DNA of 64,000 bases, taken from Candidatus Villigracilis propinquus (GTDB taxonomy: Bacteria; Chloroflexota; Anaerolineae; Anaerolineales; Villigracilaceae). The DNA is taken from positions 16,305-80,304 of the forward strand of contig JADKDM010000026.1 of NCBI GenBank assembly GCA_016714565.1, read 5' to 3'. A program made the position numbers and the translations under genes. Position 1 is the first letter of the stretch; the number at the start of each line of letters is the position of its first letter. Shown here one piece after another: positions 44,009-52,075 of this stretch. Under the pieces are notes generated by a model. The model saw only the letters and a list, made by a program, of their open reading frames with translations, did no database searches and was not told the DNA's origin.

Positions 44009-44775
44009 AGTAAAACCTCCATCAAACAACGCTCAATTTCTTCACGGGTCGGAATTCCATTCAACCCAACACGAGTGACCGAATAAGCCGCAAGGTTGGT
44101 CGCAAACCGCGCCGCCTCCCACGGATCGCGCGTCTGATGCAAACGCACAAAAAACGCAGCCGCAAAAATATCGCCCGCCCCTGTCGAATCCACTTCCTCC
44201 ACAACGGGCGCACGAAAACGGCGGCGATCCCCGTTCCAATGCAGCACCGAACCCGCTTCCGCTTCCGTAAGACAAAGGACCCGCGTCTGATGCGCCATTG
44301 ATTCGACGATCTCCAGATCACGATTAATATCCTCGATGCTCATCACCACGCCTCCTACCCGACCGAGGACCTGGTCGCTGTTTTCCCAGGCAGTGGCAAA
44401 CACCTTGCCATTTTCATCCCAGCCGCGCATCCATCCCTGCGGCGTAACACCCACCAATGAAGTTGGGAATTGCTTTGCCAGTCCAGCATCCAATTCCTGC
44501 GCGATCGGCGCAAGGTGAACGATGGGGGCGTTTCTCCACACCTGTGGCACATGTTCAAAATTGATCAACCCGGCTTGATGGTGCAAAGTCTGTATGCGGC
44601 CGTTTTCCGTATAAGTATTTTCAAAAACTGTACTGTATTCAGTTGGGGTGTTGATGATCTGGATTCCGTTCAAAGCCTGCAACGGAGCATCTCTCCCCGC
44701 AGAGGTGACGATCCCCACACTCATGCCCAATGCCCGCGCTGTCAACGCCGCATACGAGACCAAAAAAGACCGCAA
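44005..44775 (-). pseudogene. PfkB family sugar kinase, N-terminus missing
   Basis: 256 residues are readable from a TTG at 44775. The sequence VSYAALTARALGMSVGIVTSAG, which in PfkB kinases lies about 30 residues from the start, begins almost immediately here, so the first strand and the GG motif (family: GGTVSYAAL) are gone. The second signature DSTGAGDIFAAAFFVRL with the catalytic Asp remains. The DNA just upstream is a family C repeat (44776-44808) whose hairpin supplies the first codons. The kinase is therefore likely inactive or its start was replaced by repeat insertion. A sequence error is less likely because the repeat is well formed. Confidence 0.75.
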
Positions 44776-44808
44776 ACTATTGTCTGCGGTCTGTAGTCAA
44801 CGGTCAAA
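44769..44808. repeat. Family C repeat at the broken start of the PfkB gene
   Basis: GACCGCA (44769-44775) pairs with TGCGGTC (44785-44791) around AACTATTGT-type sequence, followed by TGTAGTC and AACGGTC units. It lies between jag and the PfkB remnant and overlaps its first codons. Confidence 0.8.
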
Positions 44809-44814
44809 AAAAAA

Positions 44815-45672
44815 CTATTCCTTCGGCAAAATTACCACTTTGCGATGGGGGTCTTCACCTGTGCTTTCGGTGATGACAGCGGGGTGGCCGCGCAATTCAA
44901 TGTGTACCACGCGGCGCTCGTTGGAGTTCATCGGTTCCATGGTCACTTTGCGGCCGGTCTTGGTCACCTGATCTGCCATGCGATTGGCAAGCTGACGAAG
45001 CTGCTTTTCGCGGCGGGAGCGGTAGCCTTCCACATCCACAGTTAATTGCACCCATTGCTGCGTTTGTTTTCCAACGATCAGGGATGCAATGTGTTGAAAG
45101 GCGGCCAGGGTTTCAGCGTGACGGCCAATCAGAACGCTGAGGTCTTCCCCGCGCACATCCACTTGAAGGCTGCGGCGGTCATCGGTGCTGGCATCATCAT
45201 AATTGGCTGAGACTTGCGCCTGCAGGCCAAGGTGATTGATCAATTTTGAGACCACTTCCTCTGCAGTGTCCAGAAGCTGGTCGTGGTCGGGACGCTCTGC
45301 TTTTTTTACAGGGGCAGGAGTTTCTGCAACGGGTTTCTTTTCCGTTTGGCGGGGTTTCTGCTCTTTTTGCCTGGGCGTAGATTCTGCCTTTTTTGCAGGA
45401 GCAGGCTTACGGTCCGCACGAGGCGCGGCCTTGGGCTTCTCTTTCACTGATTCGGTTGGCACATCCACAACGGGCTTGTATTCCCCGGGTGGAGGATTCA
45501 CGCTCAGGCGTACGCGCACCTGGCGGCCGCCTAATCCGAATAATCCTTTTGTACCTGAATCCAAAACTTCCACAGAAACGGCATCTGCCGTCAGGCCAAG
45601 TTGAGCGAGCCCTTGTTGCAGGGCTTCTTCAACCGTTGGGGCGATGACTTCAAGCGTAGTGCGCTCGCTCAT
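44815..45672 (-). CDS. jag: RNA-binding protein Jag/KhpB (Jag-N, KH, R3H)
   Basis: 285 residues. The Jag-N domain (residues 5-55, TLEVIAPTVEEALQQGLAQLGL, LFGLGGRQVRVR) is followed by a Lys/Pro/Ala-rich linker (about 60-125), a KH domain (about 130-205, VSKLINHLGLQAQV, LSVLIGRHAETLAAFQHIASLI) and an R3H domain (about 215-285) with Arg and His of the motif in RRVVHIEL. The protein binds RNA and affects cell-wall synthesis and division in other bacteria. It follows yidC by nine bases, the usual order. The ATG at 45672 begins MSERTTLEV. Confidence 0.95.
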   Translation of the reverse strand: MSERTTLEVIAPTVEEALQQGLAQLGLTADAVSVEVLDSGTKGLFGLGGRQVRVRLSVNPPPGEYKPVVDVPTESVKEKPKAAPRADRKPAPAKKAESTPRQKEQKPRQTEKKPVAETPAPVKKAERPDHDQLLDTAEEVVSKLINHLGLQAQVSANYDDASTDDRRSLQVDVRGEDLSVLIGRHAETLAAFQHIASLIVGKQTQQWVQLTVDVEGYRSRREKQLRQLANRMADQVTKTGRKVTMEPMNSNERRVVHIELRGHPAVITESTGEDPHRKVVILPKE

Positions 45673-45681
45673 GTTGCCTCC

Positions 45682-46470
45682 CTACTTTTTTGTAGTGGTG
45701 ATCGTTTTACTGCCGCCGCCAAAAAGGTTGCTCCAATTGGCGCGGCCGGTTGCGGCGTATTGAACAACGCCGAGAAGGTTACTGACAATAAAATAAACTG
45801 CAATGCCGGAAGCGAAGTTCAATGCGAACCAACCCAGCATCAACGGCATATAAATGCTCATCATCTTTGTCATCTGAGCGCTTTGATCGTTCGGGTTTGT
45901 AGATGTGGGCATGGTGAGTTTGGACTGCACCCAGGTGGTCAGCGCCACGATGATGGCAAGGGTGGGCAAGCCAAAACCAAGGATCTGGATGGATTCAGGC
46001 CGGCCAAGGTCCATCCATAGGAAGGTGCTATTAAGCGGGATGATGTTCTCGACATTCTGGAATGGATACACAGTGCGGGCAAGCTGCAACATATCGAACG
46101 GGGTGGCTGAAAGCGCGCGCGTGATGCTTTGATACAGACCGATGATGATGGGGAATTGAACAAGGGTCGGAAGACAGGAAGCGAAAGGATTGATGCCGCG
46201 ATCCTTGTAAATGCGCATTTGTTCCTGCGCAAGTTTTTCCTTATCCTTTGCATACTTCTTCTGGATCTCGATCCATTCCTTGTCGTTCTGCAATTCCTGC
46301 ATGGCTTGCGCGCCTTTTACCTGCGAGGAATTTAATGGCCAGGTAATGAGCTTGATCAGGATGGTGAACAAAATGATCGCAAGACCGAAGGTGTGCGGGC
46401 CATGTCCAAGAATGTCATAGATCCACAATAAAAGGTTGGTCATGGGTTGAATAATAATAGTTTGCCACAT
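45682..46470 (-). CDS. yidC: Membrane protein insertase YidC (Oxa1 family)
   Basis: 262 residues with five membrane helices. Family landmarks: FTILIKLITWPLNSSQVKGAQAMQ, the charged cytoplasmic hairpin after it (KEWIEIQKKYAKDKEKLAQEQMRIYKDRGINPFASCLPTLVQ shortened here to its key parts KYAKDKEKL and GINPFASCLP), and the C-terminal AVYFIVSNLLGVVQ. It inserts proteins into the cytoplasmic membrane, with or without SecYEG. Short form, without the large periplasmic domain of Gram-negative YidC. It lies between a propeller lipoprotein gene and jag. Confidence 0.96.
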   Translation of the reverse strand: MWQTIIIQPMTNLLLWIYDILGHGPHTFGLAIILFTILIKLITWPLNSSQVKGAQAMQELQNDKEWIEIQKKYAKDKEKLAQEQMRIYKDRGINPFASCLPTLVQFPIIIGLYQSITRALSATPFDMLQLARTVYPFQNVENIIPLNSTFLWMDLGRPESIQILGFGLPTLAIIVALTTWVQSKLTMPTSTNPNDQSAQMTKMMSIYMPLMLGWFALNFASGIAVYFIVSNLLGVVQYAATGRANWSNLFGGGSKTITTTKK

Positions 46471-46482
46471 GGGTTGATATCC

Positions 46483-47556
46483 TTATTTCTCGGGCGTGAA
46501 CGTCCAGGCTTGTTTGCCTTCTGCGTCAAAAGCAGCGAGACTAAACTCAGCCTGATAGGGGGCCACGAGAATCAGATCGCCGGAAACGACTGGCGAGGTG
46601 TATATTTTTCCACCGGGGGTTTTTTCCCAGATGATCTTTCCATCACGATCGAGGGCGAAGAAAGAGCCCGATTCAGTCGCAACGTATATCTGATCCCCCA
46701 CTATGAGCGGGCTCGCCACGATGGGGCCATCCGGCTTCACCGCATCCCAGTTTTGGCTGCCTGTTGCAATGTCAAGCGAATAGATGCTGCCATTCAGATC
46801 GGCGTAATAAAGAGTTTCGCCGTTAAGGATGGGAGTTCCCCAGATCCAATTTTCGGCTGTTGCGATGGCTTCATGTTGTCCATTGGATTGGATGAACTCA
46901 ACAGTGGAGGCAAAGGAACCGATATACGCACCGTCTGTGCCGATGGCCGGGCTGCCGGGGGCTGCGCCGCCGAGGTCAATGGTTTCGTTGACTGCGCCCT
47001 GGGCAGGGTCAATGATATGGAGGTGGTGGTCAAGCGAAGTTACATAAAGAAGCGTGCCGTCTGTTGAAGGGGTTGCCCACAATGCGCCGCCCAATTGAAT
47101 GGGGTCGCTATCCTGCTTGCCGCTCAGATCGAGGATGTACAGGTAACCGTCTGTGTTTGGAGCGTAAATGGTTTCGTTCAAGACCAGTGGGGAAGCCATC
47201 CACGCGCCTTTTGAACCGGTGAAAGATTCGGTCCAGTTTTCCTTGCCTGTTTTAGGATTGAGGCTGAGGAAGGGGTGATTTGTTCCCGCGCTGCCGATCA
47301 ATAATTGTCCATCTTCTGTAAGGACAGGGTTGGCATAAAACAACACTTTGGAATCGGCTTCGGCCGGGTATCGCCAGACTTCTTTGCCGTTCTGAACATC
47401 TACAGCGTAAATGAAGGAACCGCTGGAAATATAGGCATGCTCCGCATCTGCCACAAGGCCAGGCCAGTTATTTGAAAGAGGTTGGCCGCTGCACGCGCTG
47501 AGAAAGATCGCGCCAAGAGCCAGTAGAGAAAATAACAACAATCGTTTCGTTTTCAA
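46483..47556 (-). CDS. PQQ-type beta-propeller lipoprotein
   Basis: 357 residues. A signal peptide ends at lipobox LSAC (Cys22), then seven or eight blades with PQQ/BamB-like motifs (YAVDVQNGKEVWRYPAE, YSLDIATGSQNWDAV, FALDRDGKIIWEKTPGG). It would sit on the outer face of the cytoplasmic membrane. BamB-like propellers often assist membrane protein assembly, and its location between yidD and yidC, a place normally without any gene, suggests that it may work with the YidC insertase. That link is inferred from position only. It has no catalytic site. It resembles the propeller of the kinase gene at 55254. Confidence 0.9.
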   Translation of the reverse strand: MKTKRLLLFSLLALGAIFLSACSGQPLSNNWPGLVADAEHAYISSGSFIYAVDVQNGKEVWRYPAEADSKVLFYANPVLTEDGQLLIGSAGTNHPFLSLNPKTGKENWTESFTGSKGAWMASPLVLNETIYAPNTDGYLYILDLSGKQDSDPIQLGGALWATPSTDGTLLYVTSLDHHLHIIDPAQGAVNETIDLGGAAPGSPAIGTDGAYIGSFASTVEFIQSNGQHEAIATAENWIWGTPILNGETLYYADLNGSIYSLDIATGSQNWDAVKPDGPIVASPLIVGDQIYVATESGSFFALDRDGKIIWEKTPGGKIYTSPVVSGDLILVAPYQAEFSLAAFDAEGKQAWTFTPEK

Positions 47557-47607
47557 ATTCGTATTACTCCTTGCTTGTCGTAACCGCCATGCACATGACG
47601 ATATATT

Positions 47608-47904
47608 TTATTTTACGGGGTCATACCCGCCGGGGTTGAAGGGATTGCAGCGCAGCACACGCCAGACCGCCATCAAGGAACCCTTTAGCGCGCCATGTTT
47701 ATATACTGCTTGATAACCATAATGGGAACAGGATGGATAAAAGCGGCAGGTATTTGCGGGCAGGCCTGGTGATACCACCATTTGATACAAACGAATCAAA
47801 GCCAGCACAGCAATGCGCGGCCAGTTTGCCAGGTTACGCGGCATATCGCGCAAACGCGGCTCATGAGAATAATCATGAAGATGGAATTGATTTTCAGGAT
47901 TCAT
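47608..47904 (-). CDS. yidD: Membrane protein insertion efficiency factor YidD
   Basis: 98 residues. The core YQMVVSPGLPANTCRFYPSCSHYGYQAVYKHG carries the three Cys and the SP.....CRF.PSCS.Y pattern of YidD, and the end is CNPFNPGGYDPV. The first 30 residues are an extra, charged stretch compared with shorter homologues; an internal start at Met21 is possible. The ATG at 47904 overlaps the rnpA stop by four bases. YidD helps YidC-mediated insertion. Confidence 0.94.
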   Translation of the reverse strand: MNPENQFHLHDYSHEPRLRDMPRNLANWPRIAVLALIRLYQMVVSPGLPANTCRFYPSCSHYGYQAVYKHGALKGSLMAVWRVLRCNPFNPGGYDPVK

Positions 47905-48272
47905 CCTGGGGACTCGTCCACGGGGAGGATTCTTGCACGTTGGAGGAGGTTAAGAAGCGCGGAGCGGGTATCTGTCAGAGTGGCAGTGACAAGCGGAGGT
48001 CTGGCGATCAGGATCAGGTCCCAGCCTGAAGCGATTGAAGGAAGCAGGGGGCGCATGGCTTCGCGTAAAAGTCGCTTGGCGCGATTGCGGTGGACTGCTG
48101 TCCCTGTTGTTTTCCCTGCGGCCACTCCCACACGGATGTGCGGGGATGCTTTGTCACTGGCCTGTGCTACTAACACAACAAGCGGATGGGCATAGGACTT
48201 GCCTGTTCGCCGCACCCGCTTGAAATCTTCGGACCGGGACAGTCGAAATCTTCTCTGCACCCGCGCCTCCAT
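47901..48272 (-). CDS. rnpA: Ribonuclease P protein component
   Basis: 123 residues, ATG 48272 with GGAG upstream. It begins with RRFRLSRSEDFKRVRRTGKSYAHPLVVL and has the RNase P signature AAGKTTGTAVHRNRAKRLLREAMR. It aids the RNase P RNA in maturing tRNA 5' ends. It lies 30 bases after rpmH, the universal arrangement. The RNA component (rnpB) is not in the window. Confidence 0.96.
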   Translation of the reverse strand: MEARVQRRFRLSRSEDFKRVRRTGKSYAHPLVVLVAQASDKASPHIRVGVAAGKTTGTAVHRNRAKRLLREAMRPLLPSIASGWDLILIARPPLVTATLTDTRSALLNLLQRARILPVDESPG

Positions 48273-48302
48273 GGAGGTCTCCGCGCCGAAACGCGAAGAG
48301 AC

Positions 48303-48473
48303 CTACCAACGAGTCTTCTTGACGTGCTCGTTGGACTTTACTGTGAGCTTGTAACGCCCCTTAAGGCGGCGGCGCTTGAGCACATTACGGCCATCAGCTG
48401 AGGACATGCGCTGGCGAAAGCCATGCACGCGCACGCGACGGCGGATCTTGGGTTGGTATGTTCTTTTTACCAT
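48303..48473 (-). CDS. rpmH: 50S ribosomal protein L34
   Basis: 56 residues from ATG 48473 (MVKRTYQPK), AGGAAGT upstream. It has the family sequence KRTYQPK..RR.RVHGFRQRM.....R.VL..RR.KGR.KLTV. The end (KSNEHVKKTRW) extends about ten residues past the usual 44-46. It is the first gene of the rpmH-rnpA-yidD-yidC-jag string. A dnaA gene, often divergent from rpmH, is not present on the other side; adenosine deaminase follows after a low-complexity block. Confidence 0.96.
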   Translation of the reverse strand: MVKRTYQPKIRRRVRVHGFRQRMSSADGRNVLKRRRLKGRYKLTVKSNEHVKKTRW

Positions 48474-48584
48474 TCGAAATACTTCCTTCTTGTTAGATGA
48501 TTGCAATCCCCATAGCAGGGAGTTGGCTTGTCAGTTAGTGGCGCAAAATTATACCTCAAGGCCTTTGATTCGGTCAATTTGGAT

Positions 48585-49667
48585 TCAAAGTCTCTTTAGG
48601 GTTTTTCCCCCCCATTTTTGTGGGTTGGGGCGCCCCCCCCGCCCGGGGATCCCCTTAGGAAAATACTTATCCCATATTCTTTGCTTTTTAGACCCTTCAA
48701 TAAATGAAGACTCAAAAGCGAAGCGGTTGCACAGGGCAATGTCTTCCATACTCATGCCGAGGATTTCGTGAGCAATACGGTATTCATTATTGACATTGGT
48801 TTCAAGGACTTCGGGATCGTCGGAGTTGATGGTTACGCGCACGCCGAGATCGAATAACTTTTTGAGTGGATGCGCCTCGATCGTAGGGACAGAGTTGGTC
48901 AGGTAATTTGACCAGGGATTCACTTCCAGAGTTATCCCCCGCTCCTTGATCAAGTCCACGGCTTTCATATCTTCGATACTGTGAATGCCGTGGCCAATGC
49001 GGTCTGGCTGGAAGTTGTGAATGGTATCAATGACGTACGAAGCTGGCGTATCTTCACCCGTGTGAATGGTAACTTTCAGTCCTGCATCTTTGGCTTTGAG
49101 GATCGGTTTGACAAAATCTGTCGCGGGGTAAAACAGTTCGCCATCGGCAAGGTCAACGGCTTGGATGTGCTCTTTGTGACGGATAGCCCAATCTGTAGTT
49201 TTGACACATGACTCCGCGCCCATGCCGCGAGAGGTGATGGCAATGATTCCAATTGCCATATCGAACTCTTTTTCGGCTCGTTCCTGTGCGCGGAGCAAGC
49301 CTTCGAGACCGGCATCCCAATCCACATTGTGACCGTGAAATGCCCAATCAGGCGAAAAGCGGACTTCAAACAATTTGATATTCTGTTTGGCGCAATCTTC
49401 AAATAATTCCCATGCGATGCGCTCGAAAACAGCGGGGGAAGTGATGCTGTTCTGAAAGATCGCGAACGCATCCAGCACAGATTGCAGGTCGCTCAGTTGG
49501 TTGTAGACTTTGACAAGCTTATCCAATTCAGAGACTTCATAGGAAGGCAGTTTCAAATTGTATTCACGCGCAATATCAATAATAGTCTGCGTGCGAATCG
49601 CGCCCTCGAGATGGCAGTGGATTTCGGTCTTTGGGATGTCGTTATATTTTGGGTCAAAATTTTTCAT
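48585..49667 (-). CDS. Adenosine deaminase family protein, C-terminus corrupted
   Basis: About 360 residues from ATG 49667 (MKNFDPKYND, AAGGA upstream); longer frames pass through a repeat. Metal-binding and catalytic segments are present: EIHCHLEGAIR (HxH), TIHTGEDTP (His), GHGIHSIED and INSDDPEVLE (Asp pair). It deaminates adenosine or a related aminopurine. After RIWDKYF the translation turns into PGRGGRPNPQKWGG, coded by a C/G homopolymer block (48602-48656), so the real end is not readable. The start follows a family C repeat. Confidence 0.9.
   Translation of the reverse strand: MKNFDPKYNDIPKTEIHCHLEGAIRTQTIIDIAREYNLKLPSYEVSELDKLVKVYNQLSDLQSVLDAFAIFQNSITSPAVFERIAWELFEDCAKQNIKLFEVRFSPDWAFHGHNVDWDAGLEGLLRAQERAEKEFDMAIGIIAITSRGMGAESCVKTTDWAIRHKEHIQAVDLADGELFYPATDFVKPILKAKDAGLKVTIHTGEDTPASYVIDTIHNFQPDRIGHGIHSIEDMKAVDLIKERGITLEVNPWSNYLTNSVPTIEAHPLKKLFDLGVRVTINSDDPEVLETNVNNEYRIAHEILGMSMEDIALCNRFAFESSFIEGSKKQRIWDKYFPKGIPGRGGRPNPQKWGGKTLKRL
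48602..48656. other. T/C/G homopolymer block, probable assembly fault
   Basis: Runs of T5, C7, G and C8 lie at the end of the adenosine deaminase frame. The pattern resembles the blocks at 1917, 13281 and 50997. Gene adjacency between rpmH and the deaminase is therefore not secure. Confidence 0.7.
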
Positions 49668-49680
49668 GGGAGTCCTTTTT

Positions 49681-49735
49681 AGACGATGGACGATAGACTG
49701 CGGGCCATGGTCTGCGGTCCACAGTCCATGGCCTA
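49681..49735. repeat. Intergenic inverted repeat, family C
   Basis: AGACGATGGACGATAGACTG on the left and CTGCGGTCCACAGTCCATGG on the right are approximate reverse complements; CCATGG occurs in both. It lies between the hydantoinase-like and adenosine deaminase genes on the same strand, just upstream of the latter's ribosome site. Confidence 0.85.
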
Positions 49736-49741
49736 TAAATT

Positions 49742-50989
49742 TTACCCTGCTGCCAATTGCAACGCCGTCTGCAAGAGAACATTCGCACCATTCACACAAT
49801 CTTCCCATTTCGTAAATTCACGCGGCGCGTGGCTGGCTCCATCCACTGAGGGGACGAAGATCATACCGATCGGGCAGACATCCACAAGCGATTGCGCATC
49901 GTGAATAGCGCCTGAAGCCAGCACCGTGCTGGACAATCCCAAGTCAGCGCACGATCTCTGAAATGCCTGTTGAATTTCCGCGCTCATTAAATTGGGAATG
50001 TGTTTGCCAAGCGGCTCCGCAGTCAACTGCAAGCCAAACTGCTCGGCTTTTTGTTTGGCAAGCTGTATTAATACCGCATCCAATTTTGCAAGCTGGTCTG
50101 CATCTGGCGAGCGAAACTCCAGTAAAAAGTCTGCACGCGCGGGCACAATATTTGAAGCCCCGGGCACAAACTCGATCTTGCCGACATTCGCAACGCAATT
50201 CGGAAAATTCCGCATCACGGTTTCGCGCGCCGCCAAAATAAACGCCGCTCCCCCCTGTCCCGCATCGAGGCGGTCTTCCATCGCCGTAGAACCCGCGTGA
50301 TCTGCGCGGCCAACATAACTCATGCGATACGAGCCATAGCCCACGATTGCAGAGACCACGCCAATATCAATGCCCGCACGCTCCAATCGCTTGCCCTGCT
50401 CAATGTGCAGTTCCAGATAGCCAGCCACCGTTTTCTTCGGGCGCTTCGCCTGCAACAGGCCTGCTTCCGTCAAACCGGCGCCAGCCAATCCTGCTATAAA
50501 ATTTTCACGTCCACTGTATGGGTTTTGAAAATCTTCGGGATGAAGATGACCGGACAGCGCACTGCTCCCGAACAGACTCAAATGTGTGCCTTCTTCATCT
50601 GTGAAATCGATCGCTTCCAGATTTAACTTCAAGTTGATCCCGTTTTCTTTGATAGTTCTCAACGCCTCGAAAGCTGCCATCACACCGAGGGCTCCATCAA
50701 ACCGCCCACCTTTCGGGACAGAATCAAGATGCGAACCGAAGAGAAGCGTCGGCGCATCCGCAATGCCGCAGGAAAGAAAAGCCGAATGATTCCCTGCTCC
50801 ATCAGTGCGGAATTCGAGGCCGGAGGCTTCGATCTGTTCACGAAACCATTTGCGCGCGGCGAGATGCGCTTCACTGAAAGTAGTGCGGTTCACGCCGCCG
50901 TCGCCTGTAGCGCCGATCAATGCCAATTGGTTAAACGAATCAAGCATACGGTCGGGGTTGATGCGAAGAGTGGAAAATGATTCAGCCAT
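49742..50989 (-). CDS. M20 family amidohydrolase (N-carbamoyl-amino-acid hydrolase / allantoate amidohydrolase type)
   Basis: 415 residues. It has the family's RTTFSEAHLAARKW start, the metal sites FGSHLDSVPKGGRFDGALG (His, Asp), DFTDEEGTHLSLFGS (Glu-Glu), LELHIEQGKRLERAG (His), and the late His in GAIHDAQSL. It would hydrolyse N-carbamoyl-L-amino acids, allantoate or ureidoglycolate with two Zn or Mn. Its 5' end (ATG 50989) lies next to a poly-C block (50997-51012), so the upstream region is unreliable. It lies with the adenosine deaminase, hinting at purine or pyrimidine salvage. Confidence 0.9.
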   Translation of the reverse strand: MAESFSTLRINPDRMLDSFNQLALIGATGDGGVNRTTFSEAHLAARKWFREQIEASGLEFRTDGAGNHSAFLSCGIADAPTLLFGSHLDSVPKGGRFDGALGVMAAFEALRTIKENGINLKLNLEAIDFTDEEGTHLSLFGSSALSGHLHPEDFQNPYSGRENFIAGLAGAGLTEAGLLQAKRPKKTVAGYLELHIEQGKRLERAGIDIGVVSAIVGYGSYRMSYVGRADHAGSTAMEDRLDAGQGGAAFILAARETVMRNFPNCVANVGKIEFVPGASNIVPARADFLLEFRSPDADQLAKLDAVLIQLAKQKAEQFGLQLTAEPLGKHIPNLMSAEIQQAFQRSCADLGLSSTVLASGAIHDAQSLVDVCPIGMIFVPSVDGASHAPREFTKWEDCVNGANVLLQTALQLAAG

Positions 50990-50996
50990 TTAGAAT

Positions 50997-51036
50997 CCCC
51001 CCCCCCCCCCCCACAAAAAAAAGGAGGGGGGGGGCA
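50997..51036. other. Poly-C / poly-A / poly-G block, probable assembly join
   Basis: C16, then A9, then G runs lie just upstream of the M20 amidohydrolase start. AAATGATTCA occurs both at about 50976-50985 and 51041-51050 on either side, which may mark overlapping read ends. The block likely hides a junction between two true genomic regions. Confidence 0.7.
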
Positions 51037-51084
51037 GGGAAATGATTCACGATCCTTTTGTCTCTCGAACTCAGATGGAACGTC

Positions 51085-51209
51085 GGGCCAGGCCCGGAGC
51101 CTTTTCGGGCGGGGGGCCTTTGTCCGTCTGATACATCAGGCGCACTTGCGCCTGCTCAAGGCCGGTCCGACCAGGCCGGGGCGGGTTCCCAACGAATTAA
51201 ATTGGACAT
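51085..51209 (-). pseudogene. Start of a small heat-shock protein (Hsp20) gene, broken off into GC-rich hairpin sequence
   Basis: On the minus strand AAAGGAGGT precedes ATG 51209 and the codons MSNLIRWEP, the typical beginning of Hsp20/alpha-crystallin proteins (MSNLIRWEPFRE). After nine residues the reading turns into GC-rich sequence with stop codons and several hairpins (for example CAGGCGCACTTGCGCCTG). No alpha-crystallin domain follows. The ribosome site is one of the strongest in the window. Either the gene was truncated or the assembly joins the wrong sequence here; a nearby poly-C block favours the second. Confidence 0.6.
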
Positions 51210-51256
51210 AGGTACCTCCTTTAGGTATGGTTGGTTTATACGTACGCTCTTAATTT

Positions 51257-51289
51257 AAAACGCCTGCGTTAAAAAAACGCAGGCGTTTT
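51257..51289. terminator. Bidirectional terminator
   Basis: AAAACGCCTGCGTT (51257-51270) pairs with AACGCAGGCGTTTT (51276-51289), followed by GTTATCATTTT. It lies between the broken hsp20 start and the response regulator gene, near the end of the signalling island. Confidence 0.85.
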
Positions 51290-51354
51290 GTTATCATTTT
51301 GTTAGAGAATTCAGGCGATTGGAAAATTATTAGCGGGCTTTTGATCAGATAAGG

Positions 51355-52074
51355 TTATTCCTTGCTGCGCTTGAAATCTACAAAGCGGTAGCCAACGCCG
51401 CGCTCGGTGAGGATGTATTGCGGATCGGCGGGGTCCTTCTCCAACTTCTGGCGCAGGTAATTAATATAGAGACGGACGTAATGCGGCTCATCACGATATT
51501 CGTAGCCCCACACTTTTTGGAGGAGTTGATCGTGAGATACCACCCACCCGGCATTTTGCACGAGATGGAAAAGCAGACGGTATTCCGTGGGGCGCAGTTT
51601 AACAAGCTTGCCTTCCAGCCAGATCTCGCGGCGGTCAAAATCAATCTTGAGGCGCTTATCAATTTCAAGTAAGCCGTGCATGGAGCCGGTAGCGCCTTCC
51701 GTGCGGCGGAGAACCGCCTTGGCGCGGCTGACAAGTTCACGCGGGCTGAAAGGCTTGGTGATGTAATCGTCAGCACCATGCTCAAGGCCGCGGACGCGGT
51801 CATCCTCCTCCCCTTTGGCAGTCAGCATGATAACCGGCACATTGCTGAATTCACGGATGGTCTCAAGGACTTCAAATCCATCAATATCGGGCATCATCAC
51901 ATCAAGCAGGATGAGGTCCGGCGTAACATCACGTATTCTTTGAATGGCCTGCTTGCCATTAAACGCTTCACTAACCTGAAAGCCATCATGTTCAAGGTTC
52001 ATGCGGATGAAGCGCACCATGCGCTCTTCATCATCCACAACAAGAATACGGCGGCGATCATAAGACTCAGCCAT
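51355..52074 (-). CDS. OmpR/PhoB family response regulator
   Basis: 239 residues. Receiver with VVDDEE, phosphoacceptor Asp58 (LILLDVMMPDIDG), MLTAKG, and KPFSPREL; the winged helix (about 140-232) ends YILTERGVGYRFVDF. No histidine kinase is next to it; it is the last gene of a run with FHA, DnaJ-vWA, PP2C and Ser/Thr kinase genes. It could be an orphan regulator controlled by Ser/Thr phosphorylation as well as Asp phosphorylation. The ATG 52074 lies one base after the stop of the preceding small gene. Confidence 0.95.
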   Translation of the reverse strand: MAESYDRRRILVVDDEERMVRFIRMNLEHDGFQVSEAFNGKQAIQRIRDVTPDLILLDVMMPDIDGFEVLETIREFSNVPVIMLTAKGEEDDRVRGLEHGADDYITKPFSPRELVSRAKAVLRRTEGATGSMHGLLEIDKRLKIDFDRREIWLEGKLVKLRPTEYRLLFHLVQNAGWVVSHDQLLQKVWGYEYRDEPHYVRLYINYLRQKLEKDPADPQYILTERGVGYRFVDFKRSKE

Positions 52075-52075
52075 G

